Assembly: GCA_003116975.1 (NCBI GenBank)
Contig: BGKB01000006.1
Coordinates: 372,001 to 436,000, forward strand
Direction of reading: 5' to 3'
DNA: 64,000 bases
Source of the DNA: Aurantiochytrium sp. KH105
Taxonomy: Eukaryota; Sar; Bigyra; Thraustochytrida; Thraustochytriidae
Shown here: positions 48,516 to 57,985 of the stretch, one piece after another
How positions within the stretch are numbered: position 1 is the first letter of the stretch
Layout: each line of letters opens with the position of its first letter
The notes under the pieces: model-generated
The model's database searches: none
What the model was told of the DNA's origin: nothing
The model's input: the letters and a program-made list of their open reading frames with translations, nothing else
Made by a program: the position numbers and the translations under genes

Positions 48516-49726
48516 TCTCTCTTCTCTTGTTCTCTCCCTTCACAAGCCTCGTCCACGTCCTTGACGCGCGTCGCGTCAGAAAGGACGAAAGAGAGAAACC
48601 AGGAAAGGCTCGCAGGCGGGCCCCGCCGCGCAGCGTAGAGCTGATCAGCTCGCGGTCGCAGCGTGGCGCAGCGTCGTGTCGCGTAGCGTAACGCAGCGCA
48701 GCGCAGCGAGCGCAGCGTCGCGTGGATGGGTCGATGGATGGATGGATGGATGGATGGATGGATGGATGGATGGATGGATGAATGGCACAGCGCAGCGTCG
48801 CGGCCGCCACCCCGCGCGGGTGAGGCGCTCGGCGAGCGCGAGGGAGGGAGGGGCGCGGGCGCTCGGCGAGCGCGCGGGCACGGACACTCGGCGCGCGAGG
48901 GTCGACGGCGCGGCTTCCGCGGCTCAGCGCGCGGCGCGGCGCCGGCGCGGGCTGGGACGGCGCGACAGTCACGATGGCGCACTGTTCTCGAGACGATCGA
49001 TCGCTCAATCGCTCCTGCGCCCTCTGTCAATCAGCCTCTCTCTCTCTCTCTCCACTTCGCGCCGCGCCGCGCAACACGAGTATCCCCGCCGCCGCAACCG
49101 CGCTATCGCCGCGCCAAGTGCGCTATCGCAGCCGGCGCCGCGCCGCACTTGCGGGCCCTTTGCGCCACTGTGCCGCCGCGTTTGCGCCACTTGCCGGCCG
49201 CGTTTGCGCCACTTGCGGGATTTTTCCCTCCGCGTGCGTCTCGCCTCTCTCTGCCTGCCCGGCAGCAGCACCAGACACGAGCTCGCGGCCAAGATCTTCT
49301 CCGACAGCGCGGCCACGCGCCGACAGACGGACGGCCCGAACCCGGAAATCGCGCCATCGAGGCCATCAGCCCGCCAGCTGCATCGAACTGGCTGGCAGCA
49401 GCGGCGGCAGCAACATAACTCGCGGGGGTCGAGGACCTCGGGCGCGAGGCGAGAGATGGAGGAGCGCGGCGTCGCAGGCGCAGAGACAGGCCCGACGGCG
49501 AGGCTCGAGCGGCCTGCCTGGCGAAGAGAAGGCTCGTGGAGGTGAGCGTCCAGAGCCTCGCGCTACAGTGGCAGCTAGCTCGATGGCCGGCGAGCTATCG
49601 CTGGAGCTGGAGCCGGAGCTGGAGCTGGCTGCTTACTTCTTCCCACTCACAGTGTGTCTGTCTGTCTGGCTGTCTGTCACAAGTTGAAGCGAGTGGGAAA
49701 GGAAAACCTGGATACGGGCGCGCGCG
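48516..49726. other. GC-rich divergent spacer with GGAT array
   Basis: This 1.2 kb spacer holds the GGAT array (48733-48784), short CG-rich repeats (GCAGCGCAGC near 48690-48720), a TC run (49039-49052) and a repeated TTTGCGCCACTT unit near 49155-49220. Frames across it are composition artefacts. Confidence 0.5.
48733..48784. repeat. GGAT tetranucleotide array
   Basis: Thirteen tandem GGAT units, almost perfect. Confidence 0.95.
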
Positions 49727-50161
49727 ATGAGCACGGAGCAGCAGCAGGAAGGCGCCGCGGCGGGGGACGCAGCGGCGACAGGCGGGCCGGCGGCGGAGCC
49801 AGGCGCCGCCGCGCCCGTGCCCGCGGCGCCGCCGTTGCCGTTTCCAGTGCGCAAGTTTCACTTTGAGACGCGCGAGGAGCTCGATAAGGCCATCGACGAC
49901 GCCAACCTGCACTATGGGACGTGTCTTCTGGACCACTGGCAATTCTGCGTGGGCGGACTTCTCATCGGTCTTCCGCTCTCTATCCGCTACAAGTCGCAGT
50001 TGTACTGGGCCATTGGCGGAATCTCCGGGACGCTGCTGGACTACTCGACGGCCCTTGGCGAGTGCAAGCACTACCGCCATGAGGCCGAACACCTTACAAA
50101 GATGCGCGAGAAACTCGACGAGCGAGCAAAGGCCGAGGCTTCTGCTCCGTCCACTGCATGA
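49727..50161 (+). CDS. Small two-TM membrane protein, 144 aa
   Basis: A 40-residue Ala/Gly/Pro-rich N-terminus is followed by FHFETREELDKAIDDAN. Two short hydrophobic segments, FCVGGLLIGLPLSI (about 73-86) and LYWAIGGISGTLLDY (about 92-106), flank RYKSQ. Cysteines sit at 66, 74 and 113. Gly-rich helices of this kind occur in organellar inner-membrane proteins, and the C-terminal 35 residues are charged (HYRHEAEHLTKMREKLDERA). I do not recognise a family. The start is the ATG at 49727. The gene is convergent with PEX6. Confidence 0.75.
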   Translation: MSTEQQQEGAAAGDAAATGGPAAEPGAAAPVPAAPPLPFPVRKFHFETREELDKAIDDANLHYGTCLLDHWQFCVGGLLIGLPLSIRYKSQLYWAIGGISGTLLDYSTALGECKHYRHEAEHLTKMREKLDERAKAEASAPSTA

Positions 50162-50594
50162 TGACAGCGCGTCTTTACAGCGGCTTGCTCATGGCCGTCT
50201 TCAATCGACTTTCAAACGGAGGAGACCATTCGATTTGCGCTCAAACGCTGTTTACCGAAAAGCAACAAGAAAAGGATTGATCAAAGTAATCTGAGGCGTC
50301 AAGACGGATCCTGACGACATCGACTCATAATTTACTTGGGTGGACTTCCTCTGTTCGTCGCATAATTGCCCATTTGTTCAATGCACGTCCCATTTGTTCA
50401 ATGCACGTCCCAAATGTGTGCGTGCCTCGCACCCTTCCTCACCCCCCAAAAGAATAGTCTTACACGGGGAAAAGGAGAAAAGAAGGTGCATGCAGACATA
50501 AGGATGGACTGACAACTTTGAGAAGCGAAATAATGATGATAGATAGGCCTATACCAGAAGAACAAAAGTCCTTTACTTATTGAAACTCAGTGGC
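50162..50594. other. Convergent 3' spacer with a 20-bp duplication
   Basis: This spacer separates the small membrane protein gene from the PEX6 3' end. It contains a direct duplication of a 20-base unit near 50369-50410. Confidence 0.55.
50369..50410. repeat. Direct tandem repeat, 20-base unit
   Basis: CCCATTTGTTCAATGCACGT occurs twice in succession and a third partial copy (CCCA) follows. It is in the 3' spacer. Confidence 0.9.
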
Positions 50595-53500
50595 CTATGC
50601 GCGCGCAGATTCGCCGTCCTTTTCCCAACTCCATTCCTTTGTGCACACGGGGCATACCATCGCATCGCAGCCGCCTTCCTTGAGTGTTGGCGTTTTACAA
50701 TGTGGGCAAAGCCGCACCATGTCCTTGACATAACCGTTTGCATCCCCGTTTCCATTGGCATGGAGGTAATCGCCATTGTGATGCGGCGCCGCGGGGTCCT
50801 CGTCATGCTTGGCCTCTCTGCCCTGCTTGCCTCCGCCATTGACTGCGTGGTGGTTCTCTTCCTCTTGATGCCGATTGGCATCTTGCTGCTGCGCGCTGGA
50901 AAATTTGTCGCGCAGCGACTCGTAATGGCGAATTTCGTCCTCGGACACAGACGCAACCGTATTTTGCAGCGATTCGAGATAGTCGGTCATCTTGACCGTG
51001 ACCTGAAGCTCGTCCTCGGACAAGGTGGCCAAATACTTGCGCGCCGTCAGCGAAGAGTCCGGGTGCTGACGAATCAACTCTTGAATCTCGCGCACGCGAC
51101 GCTGTAAGGCATTCGCCATGGCACCAGAACAAAGTGCGTAAAAGTCTGCACCAGTAAAATTGAATGGGCAACGATCCACCAAAGCGTCGAGATCAACCTC
51201 TTGATCGAGGACAAACTTGCGCGAGAGCGCCTTGACGATCTTGAGCTGTGCGTCGCGATCTCGCGAAATGCCAAGGTAGATGAGCCGGTCAAATCGACCC
51301 GGGCGCAGGAGACTCTGATCGAGCAGGTCCGGGCGATTCGTCGCACCAATAACGAAAACGTCGGCATTACCCTGCATACCGTCGATCTCCGTGAGAAGCT
51401 GCGACACAACACGATCCATCACACCACCCGAGTCGGCGCCCCGTCCGCGTTGCGGTGCCAGTGAGTCGAGCTCGTCAAAGAAGAGAACGCATGGTTTGGC
51501 GCTTCGTGCCGTCTCGAAGACCTGACGCACCTTGCGCTCACTCTCGCCAATGTACATGTCAAGCAACTCAGGACCCTTGACGCTGATAAAGTTGAGGTTG
51601 CACTCTGTCGCGACGGCCTTGGCAAGCAACGTTTTGCCCGTACCGGGCGGGCCGTACAGAAGAATACCGCTGCGCTGGCGCATTCCAGACGCAAAAAGCT
51701 CTGGGTGCTGCAACGGGAGCTGCACCATGTCCATGATTTCGTCCTTGGCGTGGCCAAGGCCACCTACATCCTTCCAGTAGACCTGCGGGATTTTCGGCGC
51801 GCCGATATCCATGGCCGCGGCGCTCGGGAGCGCCTCCAACGCCTCGTCGATGACGGCCTGCGAAAGCTCGACAACGTCTTCGTCTGCGACGCTCGCTTCG
51901 GTCATTGCTCGCCCGTTCCCATTGCTGCCGTTCAAGGCATGGCCATTGGCTCCCACCATTACGCTGGACCAAGCTTCCTCGAGACTCGCTGTTTGGGCGC
52001 TCTCTGAGGCGGCGGCCGCACTTGCGGCCTGGTTCGCAACAGCGCAGGCTGCATTGGCAAAGAGAGCGCGCAGCTCGTTCGCCGTCCGACCTGCCGTGCG
52101 AACCGCAAGGGACTCCAGAGAGACATCCGAAGCCAAGCGGATCTTACCATCGGTGAGGAACTCGAGAATGGCGAGCCGCCCATCCTTGTCCGGTGCCTCG
52201 ATGCTCACCTCGTGTGTGAAGCATCCACGAATGACCGTCGGCACGTCCTCGGCGCTTTGCGTGCTCGCAACGAGCAGACAGTTGCGCTGCGAAAATGATT
52301 TGAGCACATTGGCTACCTGTTCAGGGTCATCGGGCTTTTCCGAGCCTTGGGCCAGTGGCGCGAGCGCCTGCAAGTGCCGCAAATGCACAATGCAGGGCGC
52401 CACTTGTGTGGCCTCATGCAAAATGTGCCGCAGCTTTTTAGCAGCTCGGTCTTCCGGAAGGCCCCGAAGAGGGGTCAACGAGCTTTCATAAACGTGAAAT
52501 CCAAGTTCGGCAGCGGCAGCGGCAATCATGTGTCGCTTGCCGGTGCCCTTGGCGCCGTGGAGCATCACTGAGAGTCGCTTGAGACGTCGCATAAGGCGCG
52601 GGTTCGTGCCGACGCGAAGGACCTTGAGGAGCTCCTTCTGAGCCGTCGTAGCCTCGACGCCTTCGGCACCAAGGCTCAATTGATCACCTGCATCGTCTCC
52701 GCCAGAAGCGGCACCGCGAACGCCTGCGCGCGCAGGCTCGGCAAAGTGAAAGTCGAGCACTTGGGAAGCGTCCGGGACCCGAGAGTTCACAGCCCCTGCC
52801 TGAGTAAGCATTGTGTTTCCACCAACGCCATCAACAAGCATGCCTTCCTCCGAGGCTCGCGTTGCGCGTACTCCTTTGGCGCCTGCAGGAGTCTTGGACT
52901 CCGTGTCGGTTGCCTCGAGCGTGGCAGAAAGCTCGGTCACCTGAAAGTAGACTACAGAATGAGGCGAAGGGAGCTCGCGGCCTTGCGCGTCGAGAGCGCT
53001 ATCGACACAGACGGAAAAGTCGGACGGATAATCCTCAAAAGCCTCGGGTCCGCCGTGGTTTTCTCCACCAGGGCCGCCTTCGCCTGCATCCTCGTTGCTG
53101 AGCTCGATTTCGTCGTCATCAAGATCGATATCGACGCCGGACTCACACCCCTCCAGGGTGAGAGCGTCTCGGATTGGGATTGCCAAGACATCGAATTTTC
53201 GCACGAGCCGGGGCACGCTGAAATACTCGCGAAGAGCTGGGCCGTACTCGGCATGGCCGCTCGACGCTGGGCTGCGTACGCGTGCAATGGTAACTCGCGC
53301 AGCAATCGGGGGCTGCTCGTTCGTAGCGCCTCCAAAGAATCTCCTTCGCATTCGAATCGTATGCGAGACGCCTGGCCGCAGACCCAAATTGAAGGCCATG
53401 ATCGGGTTCAAAGCCACCACGGCATCGCCCTCAAGCTTCGCATCGTCGTCGTCGCGGGAAGTGGCTCCGCCAAGAGAACGGGTCGCCACGACGCGCGCGA

Positions 53501-53738
53501 GAGCCGAGTGCTTGCCACCAGCGGTAGCAACTTCAGCCCACTTTTGGTTGATGACTTGCAATTTTCGAAGAACTGCAATCGAGACGAAAACGCATGCGAG
53601 AGGATCGTTTCGAGAGTCTAATTTGGCCAGAGGCGCGTGTGCGACTTTGGCTTTGACTTCGATCCACGCGTGTTCATCGCGTTGCCGCTGCTGCTGCCCG
53701 CCAAGGCCTGGGACGCACACACGCGACGCCTGGAGCAT
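50595..53738 (-). CDS. PEX6: Peroxin-6 (PEX6) AAA+ ATPase with extra C-terminal zinc module, 1047 aa
   Basis: PEX6 with PEX1 forms the ATPase that extracts ubiquitinated PEX5 from the peroxisomal membrane. The N-terminal region has IAVLRKLQVINQKWAEV. D1 carries a degenerate Walker A, HGAKGTGKR (about 393), without the usual Ser/Thr, and lacks an acidic Walker B (CIVHLRHLQAL). D2 is canonical: [22 protein letters not shown] (about 694), VLFFDELDSLAP, DSGGVMDRVVSQLLTEIDG and GATNRPDLLDQSLLRPGRFD. Residues about 930-1000 are a Gln/Asn/His-rich linker. The last 40 residues read CPHC...KEGGCDAMVCPVC...WSW, a zinc module not usual in PEX6. The first in-frame ATG is at 53738. Confidence 0.94.
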   Translation of the reverse strand: MLQASRVCVPGLGGQQQRQRDEHAWIEVKAKVAHAPLAKLDSRNDPLACVFVSIAVLRKLQVINQKWAEVATAGGKHSALARVVATRSLGGATSRDDDDAKLEGDAVVALNPIMAFNLGLRPGVSHTIRMRRRFFGGATNEQPPIAARVTIARVRSPASSGHAEYGPALREYFSVPRLVRKFDVLAIPIRDALTLEGCESGVDIDLDDDEIELSNEDAGEGGPGGENHGGPEAFEDYPSDFSVCVDSALDAQGRELPSPHSVVYFQVTELSATLEATDTESKTPAGAKGVRATRASEEGMLVDGVGGNTMLTQAGAVNSRVPDASQVLDFHFAEPARAGVRGAASGGDDAGDQLSLGAEGVEATTAQKELLKVLRVGTNPRLMRRLKRLSVMLHGAKGTGKRHMIAAAAAELGFHVYESSLTPLRGLPEDRAAKKLRHILHEATQVAPCIVHLRHLQALAPLAQGSEKPDDPEQVANVLKSFSQRNCLLVASTQSAEDVPTVIRGCFTHEVSIEAPDKDGRLAILEFLTDGKIRLASDVSLESLAVRTAGRTANELRALFANAACAVANQAASAAAASESAQTASLEEAWSSVMVGANGHALNGSNGNGRAMTEASVADEDVVELSQAVIDEALEALPSAAAMDIGAPKIPQVYWKDVGGLGHAKDEIMDMVQLPLQHPELFASGMRQRSGILLYGPPGTGKTLLAKAVATECNLNFISVKGPELLDMYIGESERKVRQVFETARSAKPCVLFFDELDSLAPQRGRGADSGGVMDRVVSQLLTEIDGMQGNADVFVIGATNRPDLLDQSLLRPGRFDRLIYLGISRDRDAQLKIVKALSRKFVLDQEVDLDALVDRCPFNFTGADFYALCSGAMANALQRRVREIQELIRQHPDSSLTARKYLATLSEDELQVTVKMTDYLESLQNTVASVSEDEIRHYESLRDKFSSAQQQDANRHQEEENHHAVNGGGKQGREAKHDEDPAAPHHNGDYLHANGNGDANGYVKDMVRLCPHCKTPTLKEGGCDAMVCPVCTKEWSWEKDGESARA

Positions 53739-55026
53739 CCTGATAGTTTTCAGCCCTTGCAAGCGTCACGAAGCAAAGCAAAGCAAAGTAAATGAAGCGG
53801 AAGAATTGGCGCCTTTTGGAGTCACAGTCTGCGTTTTCACACGTGACGTGACGAAGTTGTACTCCTCGAGGTCGCGGTTGCTTTGCGTTTCACTCACGGA
53901 GATCGGCTTGGGTCAAGCTGCTCTCTCTTCTCTTGAAGAAACCACAAGGTGCGCACACGAATCGTCACGATCGATCGTGCTAACCCTGCCAAGAGGCTCA
54001 CGACGGAGCTCCGCGTCTCCCGTCGCGCAGACGTGCCTTCAGCGAGGTATCGATCGAGCTTTGCTTCGACGTCTTGCCATGTGCGGCGGACTCGCTTCTG
54101 CCCAAGTTAGTTCTCGATTCCCAAAATGGTCTATCCATCGCATTCTTAAGTCTCTTTTAGTAAAAACTTCCATTCGTTATAAGATAAATCCCAAGGCTAG
54201 GCTAGGCCTACCTTGACTTCTTCCGTGCTGCTAACAAGAAATGTCATGTGTAACATAAAAAAGGATGACGCTACAAAGATGGGCGCATCAAATTCCATTG
54301 CCTTCGCGCAGGATAACGTAGGGTACCGAAGCTTGATGGAGCTCGTAAAGAAACCATGGCATGAAATTCGAGATTCCCGCACAACCTGACTGACTTCCAA
54401 CCCCTTCTCTTCCTCTTCTTTTCCCTTTTTTTTTGGTTGCAAGTCACTGTCGCTTCTTTCTTTGGATGGAATGGCGCACAAACCAAAAGTAATCATAGCC
54501 TTCGGTTCTGGATTTTTCTTTTTAAAATTTTACAATCGGGTCTGCCAGTGATCGATCACTGCCACTGGCGCAAGATAAATAAAGTCGAATAAAAAGAATA
54601 GGCCATTGGCTCCTCCTTTTGCCCGGCCCAAAACCATCGTGGACGCAGATTGCAAGCTACAGATGTAAGAGATCCGGCAGCCTCTAAATGCAGCGCGACG
54701 AGCATGCCACACGTCGCAGTCGCGCCCATCCAAGCTCACAAAGTTGACCCCAGACTTTTCGCGGCGTGGAAGCGCGCGATGGACAGCGCAACCCTTTTTC
54801 CAATTCGAAGCTGCGCAACCCAAATCTAATTCGCTGGTGCTCGACTTGGAGCGGCGCAGTCCAAGCACGAGCGCGCCAAGCGACACGCGAGCGAGGCACG
54901 AGCAAGCGCGCGGCGAGCGCGCAGACCGGGGCAGAGAGCGCGGCGCCCGAAAGCCGCTTCCAGCAGTCGCCCTGTAGGCCCCTGCCGCACGCGAGGCCCG
55001 CGACCCGCGTACCAGGAGAAGAAAGC
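53739..55026. other. Divergent spacer between PEX6 and the mitochondrial-type protein
   Basis: 1.29 kb. Contains an AGCAA tract (53772-53790), GGCTA-rich sequence near 54193-54210 and T-rich runs. Minus-strand frames at 54197-54496 and 54530 onward lack convincing protein character, although part of the latter (SGVNFVSLDGRDCDVWHARRA) is moderately protein-like. I do not call a gene. Confidence 0.4.
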
Positions 55027-56217
55027 ATGGTGCCCAGCCGGAGCGGCCTGCTGCTCGCGGCCGCCAAGGCTGGCCAGAAGCAGCTGACGTCGGGCGTCGG
55101 CCGCGCGCACTTGGGCGCGAGACCGGCGCCAAAGACCCCGACGGCAATGGCGCAAGGGAAATCGCTCCCTCAGATCCATGCAGTCACGCGTGCGAGACTC
55201 ATGAACACGAGTGCGGCGACGCCAGGTCCTGCTGCTCCTGCGCCTGCGTCTGCAGCGGCACCTTCCGCGGCGCAGACGCAGAACGCGGCAGAGGATGCTA
55301 AAACGGAAACCGAGGAGGAGAGAAGGAAGCGTGTCGAGGCCGCAAACCAGATGGAGGCTTACTGGTTCATGGGCCTCGCAGTCTTCTTTGTTGGCTCCAT
55401 TGTAGCCTACTTTTGGAGAGGCACGGCCAACACCAAGCGGAGGAAGAAGCTCGAAGTTGGCCTTCAAGAGAAGCTTGCCCTGGCGCCCGATGAGATTGAC
55501 GAGCTTTGGAAGAGCAATGCGCTGCGCAGTGCACAGTTTGAGCTGCTGCGCATGAGGCTTCTCAAGGACTTTCCCGAAGGCAAGGCCCGCCCGGTCGAAT
55601 TCTTTGAACACGCCAAAAAACTTCTCACTTCGGAATCTTCCTCGCTCAAATCCGAGCACCTAATCGAGCGCCTTGGCTTGAGTATGGCTGCCAAGGCAGA
55701 GACTTATGATCTCAAGGTACTTCTGACGGCGCTAACCTTGCTGATCGACGTCGAGCCCGCAGAGCGCTCGGACATTCTCTTTCGTCTCTTTTCGCATGCC
55801 TCAAAGGCAGATCTCGCCACCGCCAAAATGACCGAGGCCCAAGCAGAGGAGGCTGTCGACGCGCTCTTGCAAAGTGGCCAACTGCCCGTGCGATGCATGG
55901 TGCGCGAGCATCACAGCTATCCCACCAATGAGTATTCCTATGTGAGCCCTCTTTCCCTCATGACGCGTGGCGCGGAAGAGATTCTGAAGACGCGCAAGAA
56001 GGAGTCCAAGACAAATCCGGTGCAGGGTCACGAAGAAGCCATCGTGCAGCGACTCCAGGGCGATCTTAAGCGTGAGGAGGACCCCGATGGTCCGGACTAT
56101 GACGGCAAAGCAAGGGCTGCCGACCCGTCACTCCAGGAACCGCTCTGGTCTCGTCAAGACTTTCAGGACCTTTTGCTCACGTACCGCATCTGCGCGTGGG
56201 GAGAGTGCAATAAATGA
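55027..56217 (+). CDS. Mitochondrial-type single-pass membrane protein, 396 aa
   Basis: The first 60 residues are basic and Ser/Ala-rich with no acidic residue until about 90 (MVPSRSGLLLAAAKAGQKQ), a typical mitochondrial presequence pattern. An Ala/Pro linker, a charged segment, and a TM helix (AYWFMGLAVFFVGSIVAYFW, about 111-130) follow. The rest (about 135-396) is helical and soluble: LAPDEIDELWKSNALRSAQFELLRMRLL, EHLIERLGLS, DLKVLLTALTLLIDVEPAERSDILF, then a Glu/Lys-rich tail. The last domain could be a calcium-binding or scaffold module, but EF-hand loops are not evident. The family is unrecognised. The end, AATAAATGA, places a possible polyadenylation hexamer at the stop. Confidence 0.7.
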   Translation: MVPSRSGLLLAAAKAGQKQLTSGVGRAHLGARPAPKTPTAMAQGKSLPQIHAVTRARLMNTSAATPGPAAPAPASAAAPSAAQTQNAAEDAKTETEEERRKRVEAANQMEAYWFMGLAVFFVGSIVAYFWRGTANTKRRKKLEVGLQEKLALAPDEIDELWKSNALRSAQFELLRMRLLKDFPEGKARPVEFFEHAKKLLTSESSSLKSEHLIERLGLSMAAKAETYDLKVLLTALTLLIDVEPAERSDILFRLFSHASKADLATAKMTEAQAEEAVDALLQSGQLPVRCMVREHHSYPTNEYSYVSPLSLMTRGAEEILKTRKKESKTNPVQGHEEAIVQRLQGDLKREEDPDGPDYDGKARAADPSLQEPLWSRQDFQDLLLTYRICAWGECNK

Positions 56218-56676
56218 GTGTTTACGGGAAGTGGGCGAAGTCCAGCTTCCCATTCTCCATGAAAAAAAAAAAGGAAAAAATTATTAGACAAAGTGAATAG
56301 GCCTCATCTGTCATCATTTTGAGCATAGGAACGTAGGCGGACATACCCGTACCTATACAGAGCCGATAAATCAATTTTTTCTCAAGCTTGTTCCTCTATG
56401 TTGAATACATCAATTGTGCAACCAGCAACAATGACAACGTTCTATGCGAACTTGTTGGTCGTATCGAAAAAAACAGCGAATCGATTCAAACGACCGCTGC
56501 TTTTCTATGCGTCCGTATGCACGCATACTGTTCGGTGACGATTGCATAAGCTAGAAGACAAGCTACTCGCTTAACAATTGCTGTCTGAGAAGCATTCGTA
56601 TTCGAATTCGAATTCGTGCAAGCTCGAACTTGGCTCACTGGAAAGAACATCCCCGGCTCATCAAGCTACTTGCTCT
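56218..56676. other. Convergent 3' spacer
   Basis: AT-richer than the neighbouring genes, with an A-run (56262-56279). No gene; it holds the 3' ends of two convergent genes. Confidence 0.5.
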
Positions 56677-57351
56677 TCAGTTGGCATTGTCGTCGAGAAG
56701 GTCCATGACCTCTGTCAGAAAGCTCTGCGACCCGCTCGCCTTGTGTTCGTACGCCTTTTGCGTGATTTCCTCAAAGGCAGAGACAACATTAGTGCCGTCT
56801 GCGGCGGAGACGAACATAAAGTCGAGTCCATTCTTTTTCGGAAAGGAAAATGTCTTGCGTGTGACCTTCATATCGACGTCAATTTTGTTCGCAACAACAA
56901 GACACGGCACGTTCTCTGCGTACTGTCGCAGCTCCGCGAGCCATTGTGGCAAGTGCTGATAGGTGGCCTTTCTCGTTACATCGAAAACTAAGATGCAACC
57001 ATGCGCTCGATAATAGAACGAACTGTGAATCTTTTGAAATCTCTCCTGGCCGGCTGTATCCCAAAAGTCAATATTCACCTTTTTCTTGGCCCCGGTTCTT
57101 GGGTCCTCGACCTGTCCCTGGTGCTTAAAGAGTGTCAAGGCGTACGTTGAGTCCTGATGCGGGCAGTACTCGTCCATCAAGTAGCGCTCGATAAGCTTGC
57201 TCTTGCCCGTCGCCGAGTCACCGAGCAAAATGATTTTCAGGCTCGTCGCAGACGCATCCTCGGCGCCGTCGCCAATGCTGCGCTCGTCACGCTCATGTTT
57301 TCCCTCGCACTCGCCTGCCTCGCTGTGCTTGCTTTCAGGGCCTTCGCTCAT
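56677..57351 (-). CDS. RABL2: RABL2-type ciliary small GTPase, 224 aa
   Basis: RABL2 binds the IFT-B complex and controls entry into the cilium. Motifs: P-loop GDSATGKS (about 44-51), MDEYCPHQDSTYALTLFKH (switch-I region), FWDTAGQERFQKIHSSFYYRAHGCILVFDV (switch II and helix), NKID, and VSAADGTNVV. The DTAGQERFQ..H.S.YY.AH sequence and lack of a C-terminal prenylation Cys (the tail ends LLDDNAN) fit RABL2 rather than canonical Rabs. A short acidic and His-rich N-terminal extension (about 30 residues) precedes. Start is the ATG at 57351-57349, MSEGPESKHSEAGE; upstream translation is UTR-like. Confidence 0.93.
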   Translation of the reverse strand: MSEGPESKHSEAGECEGKHERDERSIGDGAEDASATSLKIILLGDSATGKSKLIERYLMDEYCPHQDSTYALTLFKHQGQVEDPRTGAKKKVNIDFWDTAGQERFQKIHSSFYYRAHGCILVFDVTRKATYQHLPQWLAELRQYAENVPCLVVANKIDVDMKVTRKTFSFPKKNGLDFMFVSAADGTNVVSAFEEITQKAYEHKASGSQSFLTEVMDLLDDNAN

Positions 57352-57985
57352 GGTGCGTGCGTGTGCGTATGTGCGTGCGTGCAAGGTTTCTCTCTCTTCA
57401 CGCGACGCCTTCGCGACGTCGAGCGCACGAGCGCACGAGCGAACGAGCGAAGGAGCGGGCGAGCAGGAGGGTAGCTCGGCGGGAGCGCAAGCGGACGGGC
57501 TCACGTTTCGTGAATAAACGTTTACCAACACAGAGTCTGGCCATCGGGGAGGGTCCAGGTGTCCGTTGACCCCGAGTGTAACCAATTGAGTGTGCGACTC
57601 GGACTCGGACCGTTTGGTGACCGTGACTCGTGACTCCGAGTTGCCGAGCTGAAAATCCCCATTCTCTTGTGAATTTTAAAGTGAGAATGATGAGTGTGAT
57701 GATTTCGTAAACCTACCTCTTTCGACTGTCAGTGGAGAACACGGGTCACGGGCCGAGGTATTCTACGCATAGTACTTGTGCATACGAACAGGATTGCCTC
57801 CTCCTCCCCCCCCCCCGGAAAAAGGCATGAAGAAAATGCTTTTGTCATCACATACCATGACGAGACTGTTTTCGCCAGATCGTCTTCGTCAGATCGTTGC
57901 TCGTTCTCGAGCGTGTGTAGATTGTGAGCAATTTGATTTATCTTTTTGGTCTCTTTGTTTTGCGCCATCCCTTGCCGGCAACGGT
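57352..57985. other. Spacer between RABL2 and the giant gene
   Basis: 634 bases. Contains a GAGCGA-type repeat (57422-57458), a C-run near 57805-57815, and nothing else recognised. It should contain the RABL2 promoter and the 3' end of the giant gene. Confidence 0.45.

Noticed and set aside
53095..54216. Long plus-strand frame across the PEX6 5' region
   Set aside because: It is antisense to clearly conserved PEX6 coding sequence and has Arg/Ser-rich shadow composition.
54530..54760. Moderately protein-like minus-strand stretch (SLDGRDCDVWHARR)
   Set aside because: No start with good context and no splice partner found; too little to call.
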